Shown piece after piece: positions 52,218 through 60,245 of a stretch of 64,000 nucleotides of DNA (positions within the stretch are counted from its first letter, which is position 1; every line of letters starts with the position of its first letter). The translations under genes and the position numbers were made by a program. The stretch spans positions 3,291,796 through 3,355,795 of the forward strand of contig CP064987.1 of NCBI GenBank assembly GCA_016699835.1. The letters run 5' to 3'. The stretch is from Phycisphaerales bacterium (GTDB lineage Bacteria > Planctomycetota > Phycisphaerae > Phycisphaerales > UBA1924). A model generated the notes under the pieces. The model saw only the letters and a list, made by a program, of their open reading frames with translations, was not told the origin of the DNA and did not search any database.

Positions 52218-53588
52218 ATGAACATCGAGACGCTGCCCATCGACGCGGTCAAGGAATACGACCGCAATCCCCGCACCATCAACGACGCCGCCATCGACGC
52301 GGTGGCCAAGAGCATCGAGGCGTTCGGTTTCAAGGTGCCGATCCTGATCGACGCCGACGGCGTGATCATCGCCGGTCACACGCGACTCCGCGCGGCGCGG
52401 AAGCTCGGGCTCAAGGAGGTGCCGACGATCCGCGCCACCGATCTGACGCCCGAGCAGGTCAAGGCGCTGCGCATCGCCGACAACAAGGTCGCCACGCTGA
52501 CTTCGTGGGACATGGAGCTCCTGCCGCTGGAGCTGGCCGACCTCAAAGGCGTGGACTTCGACCTCGCGCTGCTCGGCTTCAGCGCCGAGGACCTCAGCGC
52601 CATCATGGCTCCCGCGGGCAGCGATGGTTTGACTGATCCCGATGACGTACCGGGCGCACCGGACGCAGCGACGACGGTGCCCGGCGACATCTGGGTGCTC
52701 GGCAACCACCGCCTGATGTGCGGGGACTCATCGAAGCCCGAAGACCTGGACCGTCTGCTTGATGGCCAGCCGATCCATCTCGTGAACACGGACCCGCCGT
52801 ACAACGTGAAGGTCGAGCCGCGATCGAACAACGCGATCGTTGCCGGCCTGAGCTCGTTCGCGCTGCCCGGCAAGGCAGACCAGCACGACCAGCAGAGCGC
52901 CGACCTCAACCGCTACCCCGAGAAGAGCCGCGCCACGCACAAGAAACTCCGCGCGAAGGACCGGCCGCTCGCCAACGACTTTGTGTCGGACGACGAGTTC
53001 GACCGGCTGCTCGCGGCGTGGTTCGGAAACATCACCCGTGTGCTGATCCCCGGCGGCACGTTCTACATCTGGGGCGGCTACGCCAACTGCGGTAACTACC
53101 CGCCCGTGCTCAAGCGCTGCGAGCTGTACTTCGCTCAGGCGATCATCTGGGTCAAGGAGCACCCGGTCCTGACCCGCAAGGACTTCATGGGCAACCACGA
53201 ATGGTGCTTCTACGGCTGGAAAGAAGGCGCGGCCCATCGCTTCTTCGGCCCTGCCAACGTGCCGGACACCTGGTCGATCAAGAAGGTCAACCCGCAGAGC
53301 ATGGTCCACCTGACCGAGAAGCCCGTGGAACTCGCGCGGCGTGCGATCGAGTTCTCATCTCGCCCCGGCGAGAACGTGCTCGACCTCTTCGGGGGCAGCG
53401 GCTCAACGCTCATCGGCGCGGAGATGACCGGGCGGCACGCGTTCCTCATGGAGCTCGACGCGCTCTACTGCGATGTCATCGTGCAGCGTTGGGAGAAGTT
53501 CACGGGCCGCAAGGCGGAGCGAGTCCCGGCAAAGGGTGTGGCCGAAGAGAAAGCCGCGACGAGCGTCGCGGCTGGGAGCAAGGCGTGA
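52218..53588 (+). CDS. ParB-like domain fused to a DNA methyltransferase
   Basis: The 456-residue protein joins an N-terminal ParB/Sulfiredoxin-like domain (VIIAGHTRLRAARKLGLKEV, about 53-72) to a beta-type DNA methyltransferase: DPPY in HLVNTDPPYNVKVE (about 192) and the later SAM-binding motif DLFGGSGSTLIGAEM (about 388). Such fusions are common in phages and protect phage DNA. GGAG six bases upstream supports the ATG. It ends the forward replication block. Confidence 0.93.
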   Translation: MNIETLPIDAVKEYDRNPRTINDAAIDAVAKSIEAFGFKVPILIDADGVIIAGHTRLRAARKLGLKEVPTIRATDLTPEQVKALRIADNKVATLTSWDMELLPLELADLKGVDFDLALLGFSAEDLSAIMAPAGSDGLTDPDDVPGAPDAATTVPGDIWVLGNHRLMCGDSSKPEDLDRLLDGQPIHLVNTDPPYNVKVEPRSNNAIVAGLSSFALPGKADQHDQQSADLNRYPEKSRATHKKLRAKDRPLANDFVSDDEFDRLLAAWFGNITRVLIPGGTFYIWGGYANCGNYPPVLKRCELYFAQAIIWVKEHPVLTRKDFMGNHEWCFYGWKEGAAHRFFGPANVPDTWSIKKVNPQSMVHLTEKPVELARRAIEFSSRPGENVLDLFGGSGSTLIGAEMTGRHAFLMELDALYCDVIVQRWEKFTGRKAERVPAKGVAEEKAATSVAAGSKA

Positions 53589-53596
53589 TGTACGCC

Positions 53597-53866
53597 TCAG
53601 TCCTCGTCGACGGTGGGCAGCGCCCCGTCCGTCGCTTCGTCCCATTCAAGGGCGTACCGCTCGGCGATGTCCTCGAGGTCGTGCTCGGTGAGGTAGTCGG
53701 CCGTCTTGCGCCCTTGGCAGGCGGCGGCAGCCCGCGCCAGGTCCGTCCATTCCTCGATGGTGAGCATCCGGTCCTGCCGTGCGCCGAGAAGGTACAAGGC
53801 GGCCTGCAGCACGGCCTCGAGTTGCGCTTGGGTCGGCGCGGGCTGGGGAGCCGGGGTGGCGCTCAT
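53597..53866 (-). CDS. Small helical protein, reverse-strand cluster gene 5
   Basis: The 89-residue protein (AQLEAVLQAALYLLGARQDR; LTIEEWTDLARAAAACQGRK) is acidic and helical. It lies convergent with the methyltransferase gene, 8 bp from it, and three bases after the HARE-HTH gene. Function is unknown. Confidence 0.65.
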   Translation of the reverse strand: MSATPAPQPAPTQAQLEAVLQAALYLLGARQDRMLTIEEWTDLARAAAACQGRKTADYLTEHDLEDIAERYALEWDEATDGALPTVDED

Positions 53867-53869
53867 GGA

Positions 53870-54370
53870 TCAGGCTCCCTTCCCCGCGACGAAGACGCCG
53901 CGTTCGTGCTTCTTGAAGCGAGCGGCGGCGCCCTTAGCGGCGATCTCGCGGATGATGGCGGCGTAGAGCGTGGCCTCGGGCGTCTTCCCGCCGGGGCTGG
54001 TCCAGAGTTTCTTGGCCTCCATCGCCGCGATCATCTCCTTGGCCCGCATCGGAACCTCGCTCGCGGCGAGCACCTGCGCCGCCGCGTCGAGGGCGCTGAC
54101 GCGCTTGGGCTTCGGGGCCTTCGGCGTCTTGGGGGTCTTCTCGCCCTTGGCCTTCTTGCCCTTGGTAGCCGCGCCGCGGTTCGTGTTGTTGGCGACCTCT
54201 TTCTCGCTGGGGACCTCGTGGTCTTGCTTCCCCCCCGCCAACCGGTCGTTGATCTCGGCGAGCGCCGCATTGCGGAGGCGGTCTGTCTTGGCGCTTCCCT
54301 CGGCGCTGGCAGCGCTCTTGGACATCTTCGGTGTGCGGGTCTTCGCGGGCTTCTTGGTCTTCGTACTCAT
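53870..54370 (-). CDS. HARE-HTH (HB1/ASXL) domain protein, reverse-strand cluster gene 4
   Basis: The 166-residue protein has a long basic, low-complexity N-terminal half (Lys/Pro/Ala-rich) and a C-terminal winged helix of the HARE-HTH type ([53 protein letters not shown]). The domain is linked to DNA-modification or chromatin readers. ATG 54370 has GGAG upstream; the ORF start four codons earlier is less likely. Confidence 0.78.
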   Translation of the reverse strand: MSTKTKKPAKTRTPKMSKSAASAEGSAKTDRLRNAALAEINDRLAGGKQDHEVPSEKEVANNTNRGAATKGKKAKGEKTPKTPKAPKPKRVSALDAAAQVLAASEVPMRAKEMIAAMEAKKLWTSPGGKTPEATLYAAIIREIAAKGAAARFKKHERGVFVAGKGA

Positions 54371-54463
54371 GATGATCTCCAAACTCGTGGTGCGGACTCC
54401 CGTCGCACATTGCGGCGGGTAAGCGTGGCCGTCGCGGTTTCCCGCGACGCCGCGTGGGGTCTG

Positions 54464-54748
54464 TCAGCAGCCCGCGACACGCTCCATCTCGTTGAGCACG
54501 TCGTGGACCATCGAGTTGGTGGCGGCGGCCCGGCCCCGGCGGTCGGTTCCGTAGACCACCTTGGCGACCTCGGCGGCCTTGGCGTAGCGGCTCTCTCGGT
54601 CCTCGTCACGGGCGATGTAGGCGATGCAGATGTCCTGCCTGCCCGCTCGCCGGGTGTGCTGTTCGATCGTCGCTTCCGCCCCGCGCTCGGTGCGGCGGAT
54701 GCTGATGTCTTGGTCGATGCCCTCGATCACGATCGTCTTGATGTTCAT
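54464..54748 (-). CDS. Unknown protein, reverse-strand cluster gene 3
   Basis: The 94-residue protein begins MNIKTIVIEGIDQDISIRRT and looks beta-rich at first, then helical (NSMVHDVLNEMERVAGC). It is one of five small reverse-strand genes. No family is recognised. Confidence 0.65.
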   Translation of the reverse strand: MNIKTIVIEGIDQDISIRRTERGAEATIEQHTRRAGRQDICIAYIARDEDRESRYAKAAEVAKVVYGTDRRGRAAATNSMVHDVLNEMERVAGC

Positions 54749-54778
54749 GGCGTAGCTCCTTGCGGTTGGTGGTTTTGG

Positions 54779-55042
54779 TCACTCGGCGTCATTCAAAAAG
54801 GCCTCGACGTGCTCGGGGTCCATGTTGCTGAGGAACCCGACCAGATCGACCAGGTCGCTGCGGACCTTTCCGAGGCTTCCCGCGAAGCCCCAGTTGCGCG
54901 GGTCGGCCTTGGCCCCCTCGGCGTGCTTGTCGAGTTCCATCTGCAGCACGTCCATCAGGCGGGCGATGTCGTTGCGCCTCGCTGCGTACGTCTCGGCGGC
55001 GGTGGGTTCGAGCTTGGTGGTCTTCGGGGTGCGCTTCGTCAT
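54779..55042 (-). CDS. Unknown helical protein, reverse-strand cluster gene 2
   Basis: The 87-residue protein has a basic start (MTKRTPKTTKLEP) and long helices (RRNDIARLMDVLQMELDKHA; VRSDLVDLVGFLSNM). It may be a small regulator or DNA-associated protein. No family is recognised. Confidence 0.65.
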   Translation of the reverse strand: MTKRTPKTTKLEPTAAETYAARRNDIARLMDVLQMELDKHAEGAKADPRNWGFAGSLGKVRSDLVDLVGFLSNMDPEHVEAFLNDAE

Positions 55043-55102
55043 GGTCGTGCTCCTTTGGGTTGGTGGTCTTTGGTAAACAGCGAAGCCCGCATTTCGCGGG
55101 CT

Positions 55103-55453
55103 TCAGGTCGTCGGCTTGGTGTTGTCTTTGCGGTCCCAACTCGTCGTGTCCTTGGGTTGGCCGACCGCCCGGAGGTAGTCGACCAACTCGTCGGCGGCCC
55201 AGGTGTCGCCGTCGATCGCGTCGTGCTCGTTGGGGGCGTCGGTATCGCGGTCGATCTCGAAGAGGCGGAAGCCGCCGAGCGATCCGGGGCGCGGTCCCCA
55301 GTGGCCGTCGAGGTGGCGGCCGCGTCCTGCGGGGACCGTCGCGATGTTCCAGGTGCGCCCGTCGGGAGTGTGGATCTCGATGGCGGGGATGTGGAACCCG
55401 CTCTTGGCGAGGGTCTTGGCGAGGTCGATCGTGGTCTTCGTGGTCGCGTTCAT
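55103..55453 (-). CDS. Unknown protein, reverse-strand cluster gene 1
   Basis: The 116-residue protein (MNATTKTTIDLAKTLAKSGF) has a beta-rich middle with IEIHTPDGRTWNIATVPAGR. It is the first gene of the cluster, divergent from the terminase genes. No family is recognised. Confidence 0.65.
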   Translation of the reverse strand: MNATTKTTIDLAKTLAKSGFHIPAIEIHTPDGRTWNIATVPAGRGRHLDGHWGPRPGSLGGFRLFEIDRDTDAPNEHDAIDGDTWAADELVDYLRAVGQPKDTTSWDRKDNTKPTT

Positions 55454-55623
55454 GATCGTGTTCTCCGTCGCGGGGTTCCGCCCCGCGTTGTGACACATGA
55501 AGCCATGACATTCGGGAACAGGCAAGGCAAACCGGAGCGATTTGGCCGTCATTCCGCGACATGTGGGCAACTACGCAAAATCTGTGGGCAAGTGGCGGCA
55601 CATGCACCCGCTGGAGGTCCGCG
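55454..55623. promoter_or_regulatory. Divergent promoter region between the small-gene cluster and the terminase genes
   Basis: These 170 bases separate two diverging gene groups and must hold promoters for at least one. TGTGGGCAA occurs twice (near 55563 and 55582). GTTGTGACACATGAAGCCAT near 55487 has the look of a partly palindromic site (TGACACATG...CATGACA). The 40-bp element seen at the other operons is not here. Confidence 0.4.
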
Positions 55624-55872
55624 ATGACTCCCGAACACGCGCCTAGTTCCGGGCCAGCATCGGGGAGACAGGGGATGTCCCGGCTCAATCCCGCCGCGCT
55701 ACCGGTGCCTGATGCCGCCCGCGTGCTTACGCGGCTGGGCGGGAAGCCCGTCACTGAAGCGATGCTCCGCGCCGACATCGATGCGGGCGCGCCGACCAAC
55801 GCCGACGGCAGCGTCAACCTCGTGCACTACGCGGCATGGCTTGTAAAGGAGATGTCCGCAGGTGGCGATTGA
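55624..55872 (+). CDS. Candidate terminase small subunit
   Basis: The 82-residue protein ends with VTEAMLRADIDAGAPTNADG and SVNLVHYAAWLVKE, which resembles the N-terminal part of the large terminase next door (RTRAGFRVAADGDAGKVDLF then RYVAWLATTRH). Both look like a short HTH-type DNA-reading module. It overlaps the large terminase gene by 11 bases. GGAGG precedes ATG 55624. The position fits a small terminase. Confidence 0.6.
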   Translation: MTPEHAPSSGPASGRQGMSRLNPAALPVPDAARVLTRLGGKPVTEAMLRADIDAGAPTNADGSVNLVHYAAWLVKEMSAGGD

Positions 55873-58147
55873 CCCGCGCAAACTCAAGCCCGGCGAACTC
55901 GCGCGGCTGCTCAACAGCACACCGCTGGGCGAGGTGATCAGCGAGCGGCAGCTCCACCGGCATCGCACGCGCGCCGGGTTCCGCGTCGCGGCCGACGGCG
56001 ATGCGGGCAAGGTTGATCTGTTCCGATACGTGGCGTGGCTGGCGACCACGCGGCACGAGGCGATCGCCGATGCTGCCAATGCGCCCGAAGGTCTGACGGG
56101 TTACGACGCGATGAAGGAGCGTGCCCGGCTCCGCAACGCGATGCTGTCGCTGTCGGGACGGGACATTGGTGATCTGCCGTCGGTTGCGGACCCGGCCAGG
56201 CGAGATCGAGCCGCGCGGGACTTCCGGTACTTCTGCGAGGCGTACTTCCCCCAGACGTTTCACCTGAAGTGGTCGGATGACCATCTCAAGGTCATCGCCA
56301 AGATCGAACAGGCGGTGCTCGAGGGCGGGCTGTTTGCGATGGCGATGCCGCGCGGCTCAGGCAAGACCTCGCTCTGCGAGATTGCGTGTCTGTGGGCGTT
56401 GGTGTACGGGCACCGGGAGTTCGTGGCGCTCGTGGGGTCGGACGAAGAGCACGCGGCGGGGATGCTGGACTCGATCAAGGCGGAGCTGGAGAACAGCGAG
56501 ATCCTCGGCGGCGACTTCCCAGAGGTCTGCCACCCGATCCGCTCGCTCGAAGGCATCCACCAGCGGGCTTCAGGGCAGCTCTACCAAGGAAAGCAGACCC
56601 ACATCGGGTGGACCGCGCGAGAGATCGTGCTGCCCACGATCCCGGGCTCCGCAGCATCGGGGGCGATCATCCGTGTCGCGGGGATCACGGGCCGCATCCG
56701 TGGCATGAAGCACAAGCGTGTCGATGGTGTGAGCGTCCGGCCGTCGCTCGTGCTGATCGACGACCCGCAGACCGACGAGAGCGCCCGCTCTCCTTCGCAG
56801 TGCGCCAACCGAGAGCGCATTCTCGCGGGCGCGATCCTGGGCATGGCCGGGCCCGGACGGAAGATCGCCGGCCTGATGACGCTAACGGTGGTCCGCCCCG
56901 ACGATCTGGCGGACCGCATTCTCGACCGCGACAAGCACCCGCAATGGCAGGGCGAGCGGACCAAGATGGTCTATTCGTTCCCCAAGAGCGAGAAGCTCTG
57001 GGCCGAGTACGCCCGCGTGCGGGCCGAGGGGCTTCGCGCCGATCGGGGGATCATCGATGCCACGGCGTTCTACGGCAAGCACCGGACGGCGATGGATGAG
57101 GGAGCGGTCATCGCCTGGCCGGAGCGGTTCAACCACGACGAGCTGTCGGCGGTGCAGCACGCGATGAACCTGCGGCTGCAGAACGAGGCCGCATTCTTCG
57201 CCGAGTACCAGAACGAGCCGCTGCCGGAGGTTGAGGTCGCGGACGACCTTCTGAGCGCCGACCAGATTGCAGCAAAGGTAAACGGGCACGCCCGCGGGCT
57301 TGTCCCACTCGGGTGCTCACACCTGACGATGTTCGTGGACGTGCAGGGCAAGGCACTGTTCTACCTCGTTGCCGCCTGGGAAGACGACTTCACGGGGCAC
57401 ATCATCGACTATGGCACCGAGCCGGACCAGAAGCAGGCGTACTTCACGCTTCGGGATGTGCGCCGGACGCTTGCGGCCGCGTCGCCCCGCGCCGGCGTCG
57501 AAGGCGCGATCTACGGCGGTCTGGAGCGTCTCATCGAGGCGACGGTTGCTCGCGAGTGGCGGCGCGACGACGGCGCAATGGTCCGGATCGATCGATGCCT
57601 GATCGACGCCAACTGGGGTTCTTCCACGGATGTTGTCTATCAGTTCTGTCGCCAGAGCCCGCACGCGAGCGTGCTCACCCCCAGCCACGGCAGGTATGTC
57701 GGCGCGAGCAGCCTTCCCTTCAGCGACTACAAGCGCAAACGCGGCGAGCGGGTCGGGCTGAACTGGCGCGTGCCGATCGTGACCGGAAAGCGGGCGGTGC
57801 GGCACGTCCTGTTCGACACGAACTACTGGAAGTCCTTTGTGCACGCGAGGCTGGCGGTGCCCATGGGCGATCCTGGAGGCCTCTCGTTGTTCGGCCAGAA
57901 GTCCGAGCCACACCGTCTGTTGTCGGAGCACCTCACCAGCGAGTACCGCGTGCGGACGGAGGGCCGGGGCCGCACCGTGGACGAATGGAAGCTGCGGGTC
58001 GAAGGGCTCGACAACCACTGGCTCGACGGGTTGGTCGGCGCTGCGGTCGCCGCGTCCATGCAGGGCGCGGTGCTGTTTGGCACTGATGCCCGAGTGCCGA
58101 ACCGGCCACGCATTCGACTGTCGGCCATCCGAGGAGACCGTCGCTGA
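55862..58147 (+). CDS. Phage terminase large subunit, GpA-like
   Basis: The 761-residue protein packages phage DNA. It has Walker A AMPRGSGKTSLCE (about 162-172), Walker B LVLIDDPQTDES (about 297), and the nuclease domain with FVDVQGKALFYLVAAWEDDF and IDANWGSSTDVV. An N-terminal module of about 65 residues resembles the upstream small gene. It starts at GTG with AAGGAG ahead and overlaps the upstream gene. Length exceeds the lambda GpA (641) by the extra N-terminus. Confidence 0.93.
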   Translation: MAIDPRKLKPGELARLLNSTPLGEVISERQLHRHRTRAGFRVAADGDAGKVDLFRYVAWLATTRHEAIADAANAPEGLTGYDAMKERARLRNAMLSLSGRDIGDLPSVADPARRDRAARDFRYFCEAYFPQTFHLKWSDDHLKVIAKIEQAVLEGGLFAMAMPRGSGKTSLCEIACLWALVYGHREFVALVGSDEEHAAGMLDSIKAELENSEILGGDFPEVCHPIRSLEGIHQRASGQLYQGKQTHIGWTAREIVLPTIPGSAASGAIIRVAGITGRIRGMKHKRVDGVSVRPSLVLIDDPQTDESARSPSQCANRERILAGAILGMAGPGRKIAGLMTLTVVRPDDLADRILDRDKHPQWQGERTKMVYSFPKSEKLWAEYARVRAEGLRADRGIIDATAFYGKHRTAMDEGAVIAWPERFNHDELSAVQHAMNLRLQNEAAFFAEYQNEPLPEVEVADDLLSADQIAAKVNGHARGLVPLGCSHLTMFVDVQGKALFYLVAAWEDDFTGHIIDYGTEPDQKQAYFTLRDVRRTLAAASPRAGVEGAIYGGLERLIEATVAREWRRDDGAMVRIDRCLIDANWGSSTDVVYQFCRQSPHASVLTPSHGRYVGASSLPFSDYKRKRGERVGLNWRVPIVTGKRAVRHVLFDTNYWKSFVHARLAVPMGDPGGLSLFGQKSEPHRLLSEHLTSEYRVRTEGRGRTVDEWKLRVEGLDNHWLDGLVGAAVAASMQGAVLFGTDARVPNRPRIRLSAIRGDRR

Positions 58148-58329
58148 TGCCACGCTTGCGGCGAGTCGTCCCGACGGAGAAGGACCAGCCCCTCGGGCTG
58201 GTGTGTCGTGTCTGTGGATGCCAGCACTTCCGGGTGATCTACCTCAAGCGGATTGCCGGTGCGATTGTGCGCCGGCGGGAGTGCCGGCACTGCGGGCGGC
58301 GTGTCTCGACTAGGGAAGCCCAGGCGTAG
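58147..58329 (+). CDS. Small zinc-ribbon protein between terminase and portal genes
   Basis: The 60-residue protein has a four-Cys zinc ribbon (CRVCGCQHFRVIYLKRIAGA ... RRRECRHCGRRVSTRE) similar to the NrdR zinc ribbon. It overlaps the terminase stop by one base. The equivalent small gene occurs in other planctomycete-type phages. Its function is unknown; nucleic-acid contact during packaging is plausible. Confidence 0.75.
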   Translation: MPRLRRVVPTEKDQPLGLVCRVCGCQHFRVIYLKRIAGAIVRRRECRHCGRRVSTREAQA

Positions 58330-58372
58330 CCCGTTCGATCTATCGAATGACTTGACTCAAGCGCTGCGCAAA

Positions 58373-58410
58373 GCGGACAGCGGCTCCAGCGACGGCGTAT
58401 GTAGCCGGGA
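58373..58410 (+). promoter_or_regulatory. Conserved 40-bp element, copy 3
   Basis: AAAGCGGACAGCGGC, then GACGGCGTATGTAGCCGGGA, with the same 15-base gap between GGACAG and CGTATG. A seven-pair hairpin (CGTCTCG with CGAGACG) follows directly, then GAGGAG before the GTG at 58444. It opens the portal/head operon. Confidence 0.65.
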
Positions 58411-58443
58411 GACGTCTCGTCGTTTCGAGACGAGGAGCCTGCT

Positions 58444-58656
58444 GTGCCCGACGCCCCACCATCTCCGGATCCCGACCAGGTCCTCCGCGACGCCGCGTCG
58501 CAGCCTGCCAAGGCGTCCGTGGATGCTCAGTCTGTCGAGCAGCACCCGCTGAAGGACCAGATCGAGGCCGACCGCTACCTCGCGTCCAAGGCCGCCGCGA
58601 GGAAGCACGGCCTCGGCATCAAGTTCGCCAAGATCGTCCCCCCCGGTTCTGTCTGA
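58444..58656 (+). CDS. Small phage protein upstream of the portal gene
   Basis: The 70-residue protein starts at GTG with GAGGAG ahead. The C-terminal part (LKDQIEADRYLASKAAARKH; GLGIKFAKIVPPGSV) is conserved in small ORFs just before lambda-type portal genes, at the place of gpW. The head-tail joining role of gpW is a possible but unproven analogy. Confidence 0.7.
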   Translation: MPDAPPSPDPDQVLRDAASQPAKASVDAQSVEQHPLKDQIEADRYLASKAAARKHGLGIKFAKIVPPGSV

Positions 58657-58667
58657 CCCGATCCGCC

Positions 58668-60245
58668 ATGCTCAAGACCATCGCCAACATCCTGAGCCGG
58701 GCCACGCGGGGAATCACTCCCAGCGATCTCTCCCCCTCCTCCGCACCTGCGCGAGGCTCGCAGGGACGCGGGCCGCGTGCGGGAAGCGGAGCGCGTCGAC
58801 TCGTCGTCGCCAAGTTCGACTCGGCCAAGACCACGCCGGAGAACCGCAAGCACTGGGCGAACGCGGACGGCCTTTCGCCCAACGCCGCGATCAACCCGGA
58901 GGTGCGACGCGTCCTCCGCAACCGCGCCCGCTACGAGGTCGCCAACAACTCCTACGCCAAGGGCATCGTCCTCACGCTCGCCAACGACACCATCGGCACC
59001 GGTCCCCGGCTGCAGATGCTCACTGACGACGCCGATGCGAATGCTCGCATCGAGGATGCGTTCGAGCAGTGGTCACGGGCGGTCGACCTCCCCGGAAAGC
59101 TCCGCACCATGCGGCTGGCCCGGGCAGAGAGCGGCGAGGCGTTCGCGCTCCTGATCAACAACCCCGGCATCGCGTCAGCGGGCTCGCCCGTATCGCTTGA
59201 TCTCAAGATCATCGAAGCGGACCAGGTCTGCACGCCCTTGCTTCGCCGCGGGCGCAACGACGAGATCGACGGCATCGCTCTGGATCAGTGGGGCAACCCC
59301 TCCGCGTACCGTGTGCTCAAGCGTCACCCCGGTGACAGCGGCGTGTTCCGCACGCCCATCGACGACCTCACGGCCTACGACACGTTTCCGGCCTCTTCGG
59401 TCGTGCACTACTTCCGCCCGGACCGGCCGGGCCAACTCCGCGGCATACCTGACATCACGCCGGCGCTCCCGCTGTTCGCGCAGCTCCGCCGGTACACATT
59501 GGCGACGATCGCGGCCGCCGAGACCGCCGCCAACTTCGCCGCCGTCATCTACACCGACAGCCCCGCCAACGGCGAGGCCGATCCGTTGGAGCCGATGGAC
59601 GAGGTGGAACTCGAACAGCGTCTCGCCACCGTACTTCCGGGCGGATGGAAGCTGGGCCAGGTCCATGCCGAGCAGCCGACGACAACGTTCGGCGAGTTCA
59701 AGCGCGAGATCCTCAACGAGATCGCCCGCTGCCTGAACATGCCGTTCAACGTCGCTGCCGGCAATTCCTCGGGTTACAACTACGCCAGCGGTCGCCTTGA
59801 CCACCAGGTGTACTACAAGAGCATCCGCGTCGAGCAGCACCACCTGCAGCTCGCCGTGCTCGATCGCATCCTGAAGGCGTGGCTCAACGAGGCCGTGCTT
59901 GTCGAAGGTCTGCTCCCGCAATCCCTGCGGACCATCGCCGCCACCTTGCCCGAGCATGCTTGGTTCTGGGATGGCGTCGAGCACGTTGATCCCGCCAAAG
60001 AGGCCAACGCCCAGGCCACGCGACTGGCCAACCACACGACCACGCTCGCCGCGGAGTTCGCCCGGCAAGGCCGCGACTGGGAGCAGGAACTCCGCCAGCG
60101 TGCAAAAGAGCTCACGCTCATGAACAAGCTCGGCCTCGCGCTGGCAACCGCACCGGCTGCCGCTCCGGCCGCGAACGCGCCCGCCGCGGACACCGATCCC
60201 GCAGACCAAGTTGATGAGGAGACCGCCAGTGCCAGTCACCGCTGA
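58668..60245 (+). CDS. Phage portal protein, lambda (GpB) family
   Basis: The 525-residue protein is the dodecameric ring at the capsid vertex. Conserved segments are NRARYEVANNSYAKGIVLTL with ANDTIGTGPRLQML (about 85-120), VVHYFRPDRPGQLRGIPDIT (about 245), YTLATIAAAETAANFAAVIY (about 270), and ILNEIARCLNMPFNVAAGNS followed by SGYNYASGRLDHQVYYKSI (about 350-380). Length is typical. Confidence 0.94.
   Translation: MLKTIANILSRATRGITPSDLSPSSAPARGSQGRGPRAGSGARRLVVAKFDSAKTTPENRKHWANADGLSPNAAINPEVRRVLRNRARYEVANNSYAKGIVLTLANDTIGTGPRLQMLTDDADANARIEDAFEQWSRAVDLPGKLRTMRLARAESGEAFALLINNPGIASAGSPVSLDLKIIEADQVCTPLLRRGRNDEIDGIALDQWGNPSAYRVLKRHPGDSGVFRTPIDDLTAYDTFPASSVVHYFRPDRPGQLRGIPDITPALPLFAQLRRYTLATIAAAETAANFAAVIYTDSPANGEADPLEPMDEVELEQRLATVLPGGWKLGQVHAEQPTTTFGEFKREILNEIARCLNMPFNVAAGNSSGYNYASGRLDHQVYYKSIRVEQHHLQLAVLDRILKAWLNEAVLVEGLLPQSLRTIAATLPEHAWFWDGVEHVDPAKEANAQATRLANHTTTLAAEFARQGRDWEQELRQRAKELTLMNKLGLALATAPAAAPAANAPAADTDPADQVDEETASASHR

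Noticed and set aside
53201..55627. An 808-codon forward ORF across the methyltransferase end and the small-gene cluster
   Set aside because: It runs antisense to five genes with good starts and ribosome-binding sites, and its translation is low-complexity Gly/Arg/Leu with no domain. High GC keeps the opposite frame open.
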